Part shown: positions 40,401-54,470 of the stretch, in pieces
Layout: each line of letters starts with the position of its first letter
How positions within the stretch are numbered: the first letter of the stretch is position 1
From: Trichostrongylus colubriformis
Lineage: Eukaryota; Nematoda; Chromadorea; Rhabditida; Trichostrongylidae
Length of the DNA stretch: 64,000 nucleotides
Direction: 5' to 3'
NCBI GenBank assembly: GCA_963978905.1
Contig: OZ022256.1
Location: forward strand, 56,880,646-56,944,645
Notes under the pieces: generated by a model
Seen by the model: the letters and a program-made list of their open reading frames with translations, nothing else
Database searches by the model: none
Told to the model about the DNA's origin: nothing
Made by a program: the position numbers and the translations under genes

Positions 40401-43400
40401 CAGTCCCATGCATTACTAAGTGAATCCACCGGAAATGACTGAGATGTAGCGCGGGGGGAGAGTCATATGGCATATGGGTTGTATGTTGAACAGAGAAATG
40501 GGTAGTGAAATGACTGAGACTGAGGCGGCGACGGCAGCCGCCGGCGGTTGAGGCTGCAACGGCGGCGGCAGCGGTGGCTGAGGAGCCTGAGGGCAGCGCA
40601 GCCCTGAATGTCAACAACCGCAAATTCTGCGCTCAAGCATGACCAATTAGAATCGCGCGGCGGCGACCACTCGTCGTCGTCCCGGCGTTGTCTGTCGTTG
40701 GCTGTCATGGTCGTCGTCGTCGTGAAATGATTGTACTGACACGGCCGGATGTAGGGTTCGTGTTACTGGACTGCATGCTGGCGAAAAGAAAAATAGCGTT
40801 GTCGACGCAGACTGGCATAGGTCAGCTCACTTCCGGCATCGGGGACAAAAGAGCCGCACAGCTAACGACCCAAACAACTTCCACTGTTGCTTAATCTCTT
40901 CAAAAAGCCCCCTTCCAGGCTCAAATCTGATTTTGAGAAATTTTTTTTTTGGAAAATGAGCCCCTGGTCGACGCATTCGAGACTGTCGAAAACCACAGCA
41001 TTGCTTACCCAATCCTAGGTATGGGATCGCCCCATGGATCCGAAATTTTTTCGAAAGCAGTGGAATGGTCAAGAAATGGTCGATGAAAATTTCAAGAAAC
41101 AACTTCTCAAATTTTCTTAAACCAGAATTTGAGCCCGTCGAGGATTCCTCGACCCATACCTGACCCCAACCATTTCTCCTTCGTTGCGGCGGATAAAAGT
41201 AACCATAAAAAAGAACTGTGTGTTCCTAACGTATTGATCGGTCCAGCGATCGCTAAGGATTGTCATGGCGACGATAGACATGGGGAACTCGTAGATATCT
41301 CAACGATTTATGAGCATAATTGTGGTAATAAAGCCGAATGACATTGGCGAGTACTTTATATCCCCAGAGGCTAATCTGAAGTTACTATTCATAATTTCCC
41401 CAACGGCAGAATCATCCTTGGTGCAGCGCTTCCAATGCCCTCAACTCGGAAAGTTCCTAGAGCCTTGAGTTACTAATTATTTGCTCTGAACAACCTTTCA
41501 ATACATCCCCATCCCGTTATATGGTCAAGGGCAACTTGGGTTAGGGTTAAGAAGGCCCTTTTCCAGCGTTTCAAAGCCAAGCTTAAAGGATTAAAGGGTG
41601 CCTGAGAAAAAATGGAATATTTTAAATGCGAGTACAATCATATTTTACAGAAAAAAATAGGATTATTAATAGGAATTGTATGACTGAGCTAAAGGCATAA
41701 ACAAGCGATGAATTCGTTTCCCCATGATCAGGCTGTGTCAGTCCCACTAGAATGTTTTTGTTTGTTATGAGAAAAAAATAGCGCTCAACAAATTATATGC
41801 ATAGACTAAGGGTAACCCCTTAGTAACGGGAGCATTGCTGTCCTTTATTAGTAGTAGTAAACAGTTTTCTAAAGTGGAAATAGCTAAAAGGACGGGAAAA
41901 GTATCAACGCTTCAAAGGAAGCGTTGAATAGAGGATCAACACGTGTGTAAAGCGGTTTCATAAATGAAAAGAGTTGTTTTCATTGGATGAAAGATCGAAA
42001 ATCTGACAGATTCTTGGCTGATGAACTTTACTAACTAAGCCGCCTATTATGAATAGAGCAGACAGAGCGAGAGATCTCGTTTAGTGCTTAATCAGGCATG
42101 ATTCGGATATGGTTATTTTTAGGATGGAGACGCGGAAAACAATGATGAATCGACGGATTTGAGTAATATTGAAGGACTGATCGAGCATTGTTCAAATCTG
42201 ATTGAAGCCAAATATCTCATGCAACATCTGTTCAACGCCTGTCTGGAACATGCTGTTGCGGCTGCTAAAGCTGATTCGCAGAATAAGGTGGGCGCTGTCT
42301 TTGAATGACTTTTGTTCCATTTGTTCGCCTTTTTTTAAGCCTCAGGTGTTTCACTGAGTTCGTGATCGTCAATTTGTTATTACGCAGTTGCTGCGGCCTT
42401 AAGAAATCCAAAAAAAATTGACAGTACACGTTAGAGACCATGACGGCCCGTCTGGCGCTTGTCATCAAGTTTATAATTGAATGAAGAGCGGCAAAGCTTC
42501 AGGATGCCCAAGGGAGGATTAAAAATCAGGGTCAATTGGTTGGCGTATACTTGACGGGAGAATTGCAATTGTGACCACCCCTTAACAAAGAACATGGATT
42601 TCAATCGAAATACGATTTGAGGGGTCATGTCGTGGTGTTCATGAACTTCTACGGCATCTAATCGGCTCCAACTTTTTATTCTTCAGCACTTCATCATGTT
42701 CAGATAATGAACTTTATAAATACTAATTGGGAAGGAAGGGGCACTCCTGCTCTTTTACCGACTGCTTCCAGAGGCTCCCAGTACCATCGGTATTCCATCA
42801 AAGATCGATTAACTTCGTCGAAATCAATGTTTTTATTTTATTGTTTTTGTTTTATTTTATAAGTTTTCAACTACCTTAATGGGAATGAAAAAGAAGTTTC
42901 CGATTTTTTTCCTCTTCAGAGGGTGATTAAAGTTTTCTGAAAGGGTTTCAAGAGGTGTTGAAAACCTGACAAAAAACATCAATTCAGCCTAGGTAGTGAA
43001 AGTAAATGAATAAAATAAAGGATAGGTAATCGGCTTAAAGTCTGAAGTTGATTGAGAGCTCAATCTGCAAAATGACGGATTGCGGAATCATAAATTCAAT
43101 GGAAAAAAATTGGTCAAAAAATACGAACATACTTTATCAAAACATTCCAAAATAGTCAATCGTACCTACCATTTGATTTCAGTTAACCTACATTTAATCC
43201 TATTTGTATTATAACTTTTGAATTTTGATTTTTGATCGATAAGTTGGATACGTGAATATGATAGAATCTCAATCATTATATCATTTTTTAATTATGTGTA
43301 AAGATGGAAAGTGAGGCAGAACGTGTAAAGAAGGAAAGCGAGGCAAGACGTGCGCAATTTGGGCACGGCAATAACATCCCCAAAAAACGAACACGAGAAG

Positions 43401-46400
43401 GAGGGACACGTAAACAAAATCTCGTCTCTTCATTAGAGCCGAGAGTATGTGTATTAGTCATGGAAGACGCAATGAAGACGATTGCGAGTAGCGGTACTAT
43501 CGATAGTAAAGCTGAGAGATTGAGAATGAAAGAAATTCATGACCACTCGAGTTTTTCCAATATCTGATAATGGCAGGGCGCGGCTGTCTAGTGACAGCGG
43601 TGGCGTCATCGCCATAGGACCTCCCTTTACGCTCATACATATATGTCATGCAGGAGATCGTGACTGATTCCCCGGGGGATGAAGGAGAGGTGGAGGTTTC
43701 TCGAAGCTCACACCGCCCCCGTAGCCTGATCCTTGGAAAGTTCAAGTGGATGGATGATGTATTAATCTCACGAGGGATGATCGCATACCGTTGAACTTTC
43801 CCGTAAGAACGTCCGACTGGATTCCATGAGGTCACGAGAACACATTTCACTGAAGTGTTCGATCTGGCCAAGAAATGCACTTTGTCTCGTGATCCATGTT
43901 AGCAGTGGCTCCATCGCCATTTGCCCTTTCCTCCTATTTCAGTTTTTTTCCCTTGGCAACAATTTGCCCCTCGGACAAACTTTCAATGCTAAAAATATCT
44001 GTGACATCTCAAGTACAAATTGATTTATGGAAACGCTCTTTAAATTCTATTGGTCATTTTTTCTCATATGATTGACGACCACATGCCCTTTTGCGCATCC
44101 CAGTACATCATGTTTGATCGAAAACTGCTCTATTCAATAACGAGGATACATGGTTGCACCCTTAGCTAGCCATTTTTCAAGGGAGGGTAGCTGCTTGGAT
44201 CGCAAAGATACTATCCCGTAGTTAGTGTTTACTATAAGAATAAACTTCGAAACTTTTCCAATTACTCGAAGAGTACCGGACTGCATGGCGCATCGCTTGC
44301 CATCAGCCGACGCGACATGCTAGGATATCTTGGGCAAGAATGTTTTGAGTGCTTTTCGAACGGGAACGTCTCTGGAGCAGGGTCATGCTTCTGTTAAGCT
44401 ATTTGGGAAGGGGTCATATTTAGAGTGTTTGAGGTATGCGGATTGTAAATGATTTATGTTTCATAATAGGTTCATTATTATCTCGGAGTACGAACAGATG
44501 AGGTGACACTTCGACGTTATTTTTGGGTAATTATAGGGGGTCATACTGCGGACTACTTCTTTCAAAGAAGATGGCCTAAATTTTTAGGAAAATTCTTGGA
44601 AAGCTGGGAGTTTTTGGAAAAATTTTGGGAAAGTTGGAAATTTTGTCTACATTAGGCTTGCTCCTATTGAAGGGATGGGATTCCACTTTCCCCTTTGTGG
44701 ATTACTGAGCCATTTCGGCACAATGAGAGCGAACATTAGGTAAGCAAGGGATTGAAAAAGATTGAGCACTTCATGTTCCCATTGTTCTCCGTTCTTTTTT
44801 TTTGTCGAAATCGATGAATTCCAAGTGATTACGAAGCGAGTGGAGAGGGAGATCGATGTTAAGGGAATGTTCGGAGGATGAAAGTGCACTTTCAGGGGCG
44901 GAGGGTTGTTTTTGTCAGAAATTTGCGGAAGCTGGCAAGTGAATAATATTGTTAGATGGATTTAGACGAACTACTAAATCCTGGTTGCTTGATGTGAAGT
45001 TGTCAGGCGCAGTTGGATACTTTTGGATTTTGTGTGTATGTACATTTGGGTCCTAATATGATTTAACGGCCACCCTATCAGATTAGGAATTCAGCTTTTG
45101 AAAAAGAGCAGATTCCGACAGAAAGAGAAGGTGGATGGAAAATGGGAAATCGTATCAGAATGTTTCCGGAGGAATCCCTTTTGAAGAAGGGCACATAAAG
45201 CGGGAAGGTCGGCGCCCCGGAAAAAAAATGGAGAAAAAAATCGGTGCTTGAAAAAATTGAAGTTTAGCTTGATATCCTAGTGGTTTGCGTGTTGCAAAGT
45301 GCTTCCCGCCCTTCTCTCTGTTGTCGAATTTGCTACCCATGCTCTTTAGTATACATTAATATTTCATTAAGTTAATGGCATCGCTGTTGATGGATTTGTT
45401 GGATATAAAAGAGCCTGTGTCTTGTGACAGCAATTTAATGGATAATACAAAAGCTAAAGCACACTTGTCCCAATCCGTTATGTAATGCATCACGTCTAAG
45501 GCCTGATGTCCCCCGCCCTTTAAACCTCCGTTAAGACTCTATGCACGAATCCATCGCTTGAATGCAGAATGCACTCATGTTTTGACTACGAATAACAGCT
45601 GCTCTCGGCTGAAATCTAATCGAATGTAATTAATGGACGAAACGAAAAAAAGTGCTTCTCATCAAAGAGGAACCGAGAAAAAGGACGTCTCCTGGAATAA
45701 ACCTATAGGCGCCGTTTATGGAGCCTTTGATTGGCGACTGGGAATAGAAAACTGAGTTTTTGTAGGTCTTCGGAAGGGGTGGGGAGAGAGACGAGTCGGT
45801 GAACACTAATAGCCTTGCTGGTGTATCACGAGATGTTGATGAGTGTGGGATTCTCAGAAAGGATTGGCTATTCAGTTCTGATAGACTGAGAAACATGGGG
45901 GCGGGAGAGGGAGGGTGGATAGAAAAAGAGCCTGATGCAGGCTGAGGTCGTTGGCGTTGCGTTTGCATTTAGTGAGTTGATTGAATTGATTAGTGATTCC
46001 GGTAAAAGCTGTTGTTCATGGCGCATTTTAAAGAAACCAGGACTATATGAGTCAGGGCGATAACAGGTCAACAGCTTGGGGTCTGCCCGCAGGAAAGGGA
46101 GAAGAACTAGGGTGGTGCAAGAATGTGCTTAGACCTGGGGAAAAATTCATAATTCCTAATCTGAAATGTTTCTTGATTTCCTTACTCTTTTCACCGAGCT
46201 GTTGTCCCCATGCATAATATAACCCCTGGATAATCTGGTACACACCACACAACCCCCTACTCTATAGGTCGAGTCGTTCCCCCTATCTCTTTCAATTCAT
46301 ATAGCACCGGTTGCTTCTGCAATGAGGGGGGTGCATCGCACAATGGACGCCTTTTTTGTCCAAGCTGAGAGAGGGAAGGATTCTTCCTTAAGTAAGCCCT

Positions 46401-49400
46401 TAGCAAAGATATATGCTTGAGTGTGTAGTTTGACTTCTCGAAGAGCTCTCAGAGATGCTTAGGTGTGCAACTTTTCATGAGGTGCACCCCCTCCCCCCTC
46501 CTCCTCCTCATGCAATTGCGATTGCGCCTAGCACCCCAAATTCAACGTCATAGACCCTTCGCTTCCACAATTTTAAGTAAAATTATCGCTTTATGAGCAA
46601 TGAAATATGAATGTCTAAGCTCAATCGTTATGATTTCCGCCCTCTCGATCGCATGACCATTTATATGTGAGGATTACATTAAATTACCGGCCATTATATG
46701 ATATTAGCGTTTTTTTTATGTGATCAAAGCATACGTGCTAAAAGCGCATCTGTGGCGGCAGCGATTAGATGTGTGCTGGATTAGGTTTCATCGATAAGAA
46801 GTCGTTAGCGCGAGGTCATTTACTGAACGGAAGTCACACGGAACACATCCACACGTACGTCAGACTTTAGTCGATGTCGAGGGAAGAGTAACGCGCCAGT
46901 AAATTGCCCGTCACACACAGCTTAAGCATTCACATCCCCCGAATGCTTAGTCAATCTTCTATATTTTTCGGATCTTCCCTGTTGCTAGTAATGTGCAGAA
47001 TGAAGTGTGCTAGTTTTTGAAAAAAATTTCAATCCAAAGAAATGAAAAATTGTGGTGAACAATTTGTTTCTAATTTTATAAGAGTTGAATTTGAATTTTT
47101 AAAAAACCGGATTAAGGATTAATAAAGTGAAATTCTTGCAACTCAGGTACTTACGAGCCTCGATACGATACGGGAGGGAGAGGGGGGGGGAAGGAGGAGT
47201 GGTGTGAGGTGAGGTGGGGTTTTATCCGGACTCCGGTGGTAGTAGCTCAAAGTGAACGAAATAATTTTCATCTGCAAGAGAAGAGTGTCATATTACATTG
47301 AATGTGGTTCGTTTACCCCGAAGCTCCTCCTCTTTTTACGCTATTGCCCTCCCCCCTCCCCTCCACCCTCCCTCGACTGGAGGGTTTTCACATAGCCAAC
47401 GGCTATTAAGTTCATAGTATTCTGGGATATTACTGTAGAATTGAACATAAGCATATACGTGATGCGTTGAAAACACTTTACTATCAAAGGGGGGGGGGGG
47501 GGGGGCTCATTGATAAGAGCATTCTATAAATAGCAAAACCGATACACGTCTCAGCGCGTAGAACATCCACCTTCTGGCGGCGCTTGATGAGCTATAAAAG
47601 TCCCGGAAATTCAAAGTTTGATGCATTTGAGAATTTTTCTGCCTCTGCTAAGTGATTCCCGTCTCCTGCCCTGAGGCGATGCTATTGACGCTTTGTAAGT
47701 GACAGACAGCTCATAAGTTTTGTTTTCTTTCATCGTTTATGCATCAGACAGGCGTTTTCAGCTGCTGACGGCTCTTTATATGAGAATGAGGCGAGAGAGA
47801 ATTAGCTGCCGCCAAAGTCCTCTCGCCTCAGGCGGATTTTATACGGTTCTCGAAAGTGAGTGAAGTGAATGAATCAAAGAAAAAGGGTTCCGCATTGAAA
47901 GAGTGAAAGAGTACGCGTCAGATGGCTGACAGGCGATGTGAAACAACATATGTCTGTGAGCATGAACAATTCATTAAGTGCAACGAGTGCGAAAAACGAG
48001 GAATCGTTTAAAACGTTGCCGTCTTGTTATTCGATGTGGTGAATGTAAATTGTAACACAATTCACATGAAATCCAGTGGAAGCGACGCAGGTGCTTCTCA
48101 AGGAAGGAATAATTCATAGTGGAACAGAAATCAAGCGCCATCAGCATGTGGCCGCCGGTCCGCATGGTTATGTGGATCGGTGTTTGAGAATCGAGTATGA
48201 CGAGTTGGAATAGGCGGAGTACTCCGCGAGCGAAAACACTTGCCGCGTCGACGTCGCGCGCGGCAGTCATCCACAGAACTCTAATCTGGCCCACGGAAAT
48301 GTAGGCAAGGCTGGCAGGGCTCCGAGATGTAAGATGCGGAAGTGAATTGTCGCTTTGGTCGGGTTCTGCTGTTCAGTACATCATGACTCTGCAACCGCTG
48401 TCAGGTACAAATCAACTGATGACACTACTCCTCCTCCTCCTCGTTCCCACTCATTTAACAGCATCGATTTTCTATTCCGTCAAGTGCGAGAAATGTGTGA
48501 GAAAACATGCCCGATGTTTTCATTTTCTCAGGAAATTAACGAGAAAAAACGTTGAGGGCGCAGAATACGTTATCGTGGACGTCTATTGATGCGGCGGTCT
48601 CAGGCACTCAAAAGTATTTCGGGACAGGCACAGCCTGCTTCGGCATTAATGCGACATTTATCTTCGCACGCTTCTTTGAAGGGCCTCAGATTGAGGGCTG
48701 TTGACTTGATGAGTCGTTTCCCGTGACATTTTCTGCGAACACAAATAGCTCAAGAAAGTTCAGTATCTAAAGATGGAATGCATATCAGCTGAGACATCAG
48801 CTTACAAGACACACATTGACACAGAAGGATAAACGGAGAAATGGGCTCTACCCATCCTTCGTGAAGGTGTACAGATATGCTCGCAGCTATCAGATAAATC
48901 CTGTCGCAAGTGGTGGATCTTCCTGTAAGACAAATGAGAAGGTACTCCGACGTCTAAATTTTGCTGAAAAAAATTAATGCTAGCCATAGGATTAGTACTG
49001 TTCCATGCATCTTCGACGATCTGCTCCTGGATAGAGTCATTCCATTTCGATTAATCTCGTCTTGGCATGGCCACCCCCTTACTCAAAACTTGCAAGCTCA
49101 CTAGGTAGCAATTTAAATGGTCACTAGTACAGCAGGTCGCGATACCCTGGAGACCATGAAAAGAAAAGGAGAAAATGTAATTGTGGAATAGAAAAGGGCG
49201 ATGTAAGCCGGAAACTGAAGTTTCTTCCAAAAAGGTTACTGTAAATAATCACCAACCCTCGTCTCCTACGTAAGTGTCGAGCGGTGGGAAGGGTCAAAGT
49301 AAAACTGGCTCCTCCCACCGCTCGACACTAAAACGGGAAAATTGAGCATTCCTGTGACACCATCTTAATCACCGAATATGGAAATGGGATCCATCCTCAC

Positions 49401-52400
49401 GTTCAAGGGGGAATACGATCTCATGGGGAGCCTTTGGCACCCTGAGTAGGCAAGAATGGATCTATCCAGGACCTGATACAGCAAATTAAGCACCCAGAGC
49501 AATACCTTTTACTACTGTGCCACTAACTGTGAAATATTTCCGAGTATTCTTCTGTCACGAAGCCCATGCCAATCTAGTAATTGTGAAAAAACAATGTGTG
49601 GTCCCAAAATTTTATTTCAAATGGCTCAAAAAAGTCCACAAAATAAATCGAAAGAAATTTGAGCCTAATGACAAGCTTTCGGCTCCTAGCGCTTTTCGAA
49701 GCCTGACATAAAGCAATCTATTTTATTTCATATATTGACACTTAACGAAAGGGGACAGCAGATATGTATCCGACTGACCCACTGCTGCCTCGTATCCTAT
49801 CCTTCCGAACTGTTGGGAGTAGAGTAGAAATATGTAATTTTCTCTTTTTTTTTCTGCTGAAACAAGAAAAACAGTCATTTGATTTGAAGTAATGAAATAT
49901 GGGTTTCTAGGTGATCATTATCTCTTAGCAAAAACCTCATAGCTCAATGAAATTATGACTACAAAAATAGCAAATACCTCAAAGCTCAATGACATCATGG
50001 CTACGAGAACTTTTTTGAATAGTCATGCCCTTATGCAATTCTCAAATGGCTGTACTAGCAAAGAGCTCCTCCATCCGTGGCGTTTTTCGTAGCTTTTAAG
50101 CAGCTTTCAACATTTATTTCTCATGACAGCATGTAACAGCAAATAGTGCATAGGTACATTTCGATGTAAATCTCTGTATAGCTCTGAGGCACACAGCATC
50201 ATTCGTTAGGGAGAATTTAACAAGCTTTGATTGAAATTCGATGAGAATTGTCGCCACTAATTACATCGCCGTCTAATTGTGCCAACACGAGTCTCGTGTG
50301 ATTAGAATAATTGACAAGTGCATAGGGAAAGTTTTGTTAGCTGGAAAGGAAATGGACTTTATTCAAGCACTTTTTTGACGCCAAATCTAGCAAATTCCCA
50401 GACAAGAGGGCTTGGCAGCGCAATGGCTCAAAGGCACCGAGAGAGGTGAATTTGGTAAGATCGTGGAATATGAAAGTAGGAATGCTCAGAAGTGTAACAG
50501 TAGAGAAAGAACGAAATAAATAAGCAGAAAAAAACCGAGAAACAGGAACCAAACTTCGTTCTCTCTCGCGTCCCTCTCCATCACTAGCCGGGGCTAGACT
50601 GCAGACGGGCGAGAGGCCAAATCAGCCGTAAGGCGAACGCTGTCCTGCCCTCGCCGGCAACTCGCTCGGTTGATAAACTGCAGAGCGACAGGCCGTGCTA
50701 CGGAATCGTGGTGAGACCCCGAGGCCCGCTTTCCTAATGCGAGTTTCACTGTTCATTACCTCCTCCGAAGTGGAAGGTTTGTTTTCAGAAAACAAAAATT
50801 TCGAGTTCTCACATTTTCTTCACCCTTCCCGGTGCCTTTGAGGTGGACCTACGTACGGGGTCTAGTTCGGATCCATCGAACCTTACAGCACGTCCTAGTT
50901 AATCGAACACCGAACTTGTCTGGAAGGCAGAAATTTACATTTCATAGAATATTTCATAGGTTTGCGCTTGTTTACTTTTTTATTTATTTGCATTCTGTGG
51001 TAACACTCGAAGTGAGGAAAAAGATAAATAGGTAGAAGAAGATCTTAATAATAATTCTTCAACTAATGTGCATAGTAAAATAGTAATTAAAATTCCATCA
51101 ACTTATGTGGATTATCCACACCCAGCGTACCGGCGTTGAGTTATCATTAATCAAGCATAAAAATGCTTACTCGATTTTGAATGAGATTGGTTTGCATGGC
51201 GCATTCCACAAAATTCTGCTTAACGCCGTTTCTTTGATGACATCGAAAAAGTGCATGGCAGCGGTTGCTCCTTGAGACGTCCGTAAAACCGAACGTTGCA
51301 TCGAATGTGCTTCAACCCTGTCTATATTTATAGGTGCCATGATAGACCCTGGGTAAGCTGGGTGAGGCTTCTTGCTTATTGCCGTGAATCTCGAGAGCTA
51401 TACCGGAGCAGTGCTCACAGGATAAAAAGTCCTTTTTGGAATTTGCTTTTCTCCTGTTAGCAATGGCTTAGCGGCACTTACACAAGGGCATGTAATTTTT
51501 CTTGCCCGATCGTCTGAATCTTATGGGTAGATTTGATTTCAAAGATTTTTGATGTCTAAGCAGCGTCATTTCCAGTCAATGGGCTTGAGTACAGGTAAAT
51601 AGAACGATTAGGCTAGCCATCGTAAAGGGTTCTTAATGTGTAAATGGCCCATGCAGGAACTTTAAGCAGCAACTGCTGGAGATTTATTTCGAAAAGACTT
51701 TAAGGCAATTCAGCAGTGAGCCGGAACAGGTCATAGGCTTCACTATCTCTCCTATGACGTCGAGGGATCTCTTATGGTTCTTCAGCTTCCACAAGTTCAA
51801 CCCCTCCACCCCCCCCCCCTTCCCAAATGCCAGGATATTGCCTCATTGAGATAGCACTTTCTGTGAGAAGAAAACCAATTCTAAGCGGGGAATGGCTTCC
51901 GAAGAGGCATCGCTATCTCATTGGCGGTCATTGTCTGAGATCGATTCTCTCACTTAGATGAGAGAGACTCATGAATCGAGTCACCGGATGAAACCATCCG
52001 AGATAAAAAGTAAAGGATAGCGCTTTTGGCGATTTCTTCTGTGGGATGCGCCACGCATTCTTGTTCCATTCAGAATCGTGGTGGCAGGTGAATGCGATTT
52101 CGCCTATTCAGTGGCTTGCAGGGCCGGCCGTCAGTGTTTTATCTTTCCAGACGAGCCTGTAACCAATTCACCTATCGCCGATGGGTGGAAGGCTTGTTTG
52201 GTCAGGGCAAGCATCGATGCGAGGTTTGATCCCTGCACCGTGCAAGTGGGGGTGTCCGCCATCTGGCTCTACTCTCAGGCGAATCTGCAGTAAATCTATT
52301 CTCTGTTGTGCAGCAAACGATTCTGATGAAAAATGCAAGTGTTGGACTGTTATTGCACAGATTCTGTCTTCCTTCAAATCCTATTATCTGATTGAAAGAT

Positions 52401-54431
52401 CCATGAATCAAGTGGCAGTTGTGCTCAGAGCTGGGAGTGATACATCTTCTAGGAATGCAAAACAGTTTTACTGCTGAAACAACATGCTTTTCGAGACTTA
52501 ACAGGTGTATCTTTACATTCAAACTTTTATTAGGGATTTTATGTCATGGTTACGTACTGCTGGCTTAACCAGCTGTATCGGAAAGCAACTTAGTGCGAAT
52601 ATGTGGAGCACTTGAATTGAAGTGGGAAAACACGATTGGCGCCAATAACATAACGAGTCGTTTGAGTTGCTGTTCGTAATGTGAAGTTGAGCGAAAAAAT
52701 TGTGCAAAAATATTTCGACATTTTGGCAGTAAGGTTCGCTCTAGTATAGATTTTGACGAAAAGTCATGCGGTAGGAGGCTTGGGGAGGGGGAGGGAGAGC
52801 TGCGAGTCGCACCACTGACACGTTACCCTCTTGGACTTGTTTTTATGGGATTAACATTGAAGGCATCATTATGGATAATTTTAGTAGAATGAGAAATGAT
52901 TAGGAAATATGAAAGTCGAGATGTTTAATAGTGTATCAGTAGAAAATGAACGGACTCAAACAATTAGGAACGCGAGAAAAAGTGAAGGAGAAGCCTGCTT
53001 TTCACTTCTTCTCTACTGCCCCCTCCGCATCATAAGCCGGTGGGGTTAGATGCAGACGGGCGAGGGGCTAGGTAGGTCAGTTCCGAACACTCCCCTCTTT
53101 CGCAGCAACTCACCCAGCGGATGCCAGGCTACGTGACTGGTAGTGCTGCTGCGGGGTCGCGCTAGAGACCCCAAGGAATGCATTTCAATGCGAGTTCCGT
53201 CTCAGATCATCCCTGCTGGACTGGAATACTCGCACGCAAATAATATGGCATCCTAGCCCACATTTTTTTCTTTGCTGCTGGCGGTGCCTTTGAGAGGGGT
53301 TGGATAACTCACTAACTAAACCTTTGATGTTATACTGTTGTAGTAATTTCAAAGTCCGTCGGGCTCATCAAGACTTCCGCCCACAGCTATTCAATGCCAC
53401 ACTCTGAGGGATGGGGAAGTAGCTTACATGACGGTAGAAATTTCTAAGTTTTGGCTATCCTTAAATTATCAAATAGGACTGGATAGGATCAATGATGCTC
53501 TTGTGCACGGCCTCCGAGATTATCATAATATTTATCCGGATGACTGAACGTATCGACAAATCATATTTTTCGGAGCCTGTAGAGCCGAAACATATGTGTA
53601 AAGCGAAAGGTAATCATCATTTTTCATATTGCAGAGGAGGACTAGGCACCCCAGGAATGAATTAGAATCGTGCACGAAAAAATGAGTTTTTCTGTTACCC
53701 ATAAATTTATGTTGTATTTGCTTAATAAGGGACGCATGCAAAGTTTCACGCGAAAAATTTGAATCCGACTAAGATGCAGCACCCTAAGGTCTTGGTCGGG
53801 TGGGCGGGGCCTCGAGCGAGTGCCCACCTCATAGTCCTCCGCGGTCGGAGATGCATTGTAGAAATTTACGTAAACATTCCCACTCTCCGTTCCTAATCGC
53901 GGCGGACGACGGCACGGGACTTTTACTCTGAGGCTCCGCCCGCACGGCCGAGAATTTGGGAGCTGTATTTCAACCGAATTTTCACATTTTTCGCGTGTAA
54001 CTTTGCATGCGGCCCTTATTAGACACATACAACATAAACATATGGGTAACAAAGAAACGCATTTTCCATCGACGATTCCTTTATATGGTAAATTGAAACC
54101 CGTTAACCTTATGAAACATAGAGCTGTAGGCCGTTTAGAGCTGGTATTCTCGCAGTGATGTTTATATAGGTGTTTTTAAGCCCTCTAGGTTTGGTCAGGC
54201 CTTCCCAGGGACTTCAATGCGTGAAACAATGCCAAAGCATAGTGCTCTGCTGACTACTGCTCTTCGCCCTCCACTCACTGATTTCCAGGATTCTCACCTC
54301 AACCCTCACGCGCCGCCTTGCAGAACCAAGTACTCATGACGTACATGTGATGTGAATGACTATCGAATGCACGGCGCATACAAAGCGATTCGTCAGTATC
54401 ACATGCCTTGCCAGCACTGTTTCAGCTGCTT

Positions 54432-54470
<39 letters not shown>

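Larger units (their letters stand above)
42288..53660. other. Intron 25, 5' part: no gene established
   Basis: Eleven kilobases of the 18.9-kb intron. Besides repeat families D and F, the hairpin and the G-rich stretch, several minus-strand open frames (43.5-43.9, 48.0-48.3, 52.2-52.5 kb) show runs of plausible sequence but no consistent exon chain. Upstream exons of the nested antisense gene could lie here, which would interleave it with klp-12 exon 25. Confidence 0.4.

Noticed and set aside
43750..43920. Minus-strand frame with GQIEHFSE...FLR, similar to a stargazin loop, first taken as an upstream exon of the nested gene
   Set aside because: The acceptor side is A-rich without TTTCAG, the match is short and was found by looking for it, and the downstream exons do not follow the stargazin order.
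47974..48294. 106-codon minus-strand frame in a GC-richer patch
   Set aside because: Several frames on both strands look equally open there and no splice sites connect to any exon; the coding strand cannot be decided.
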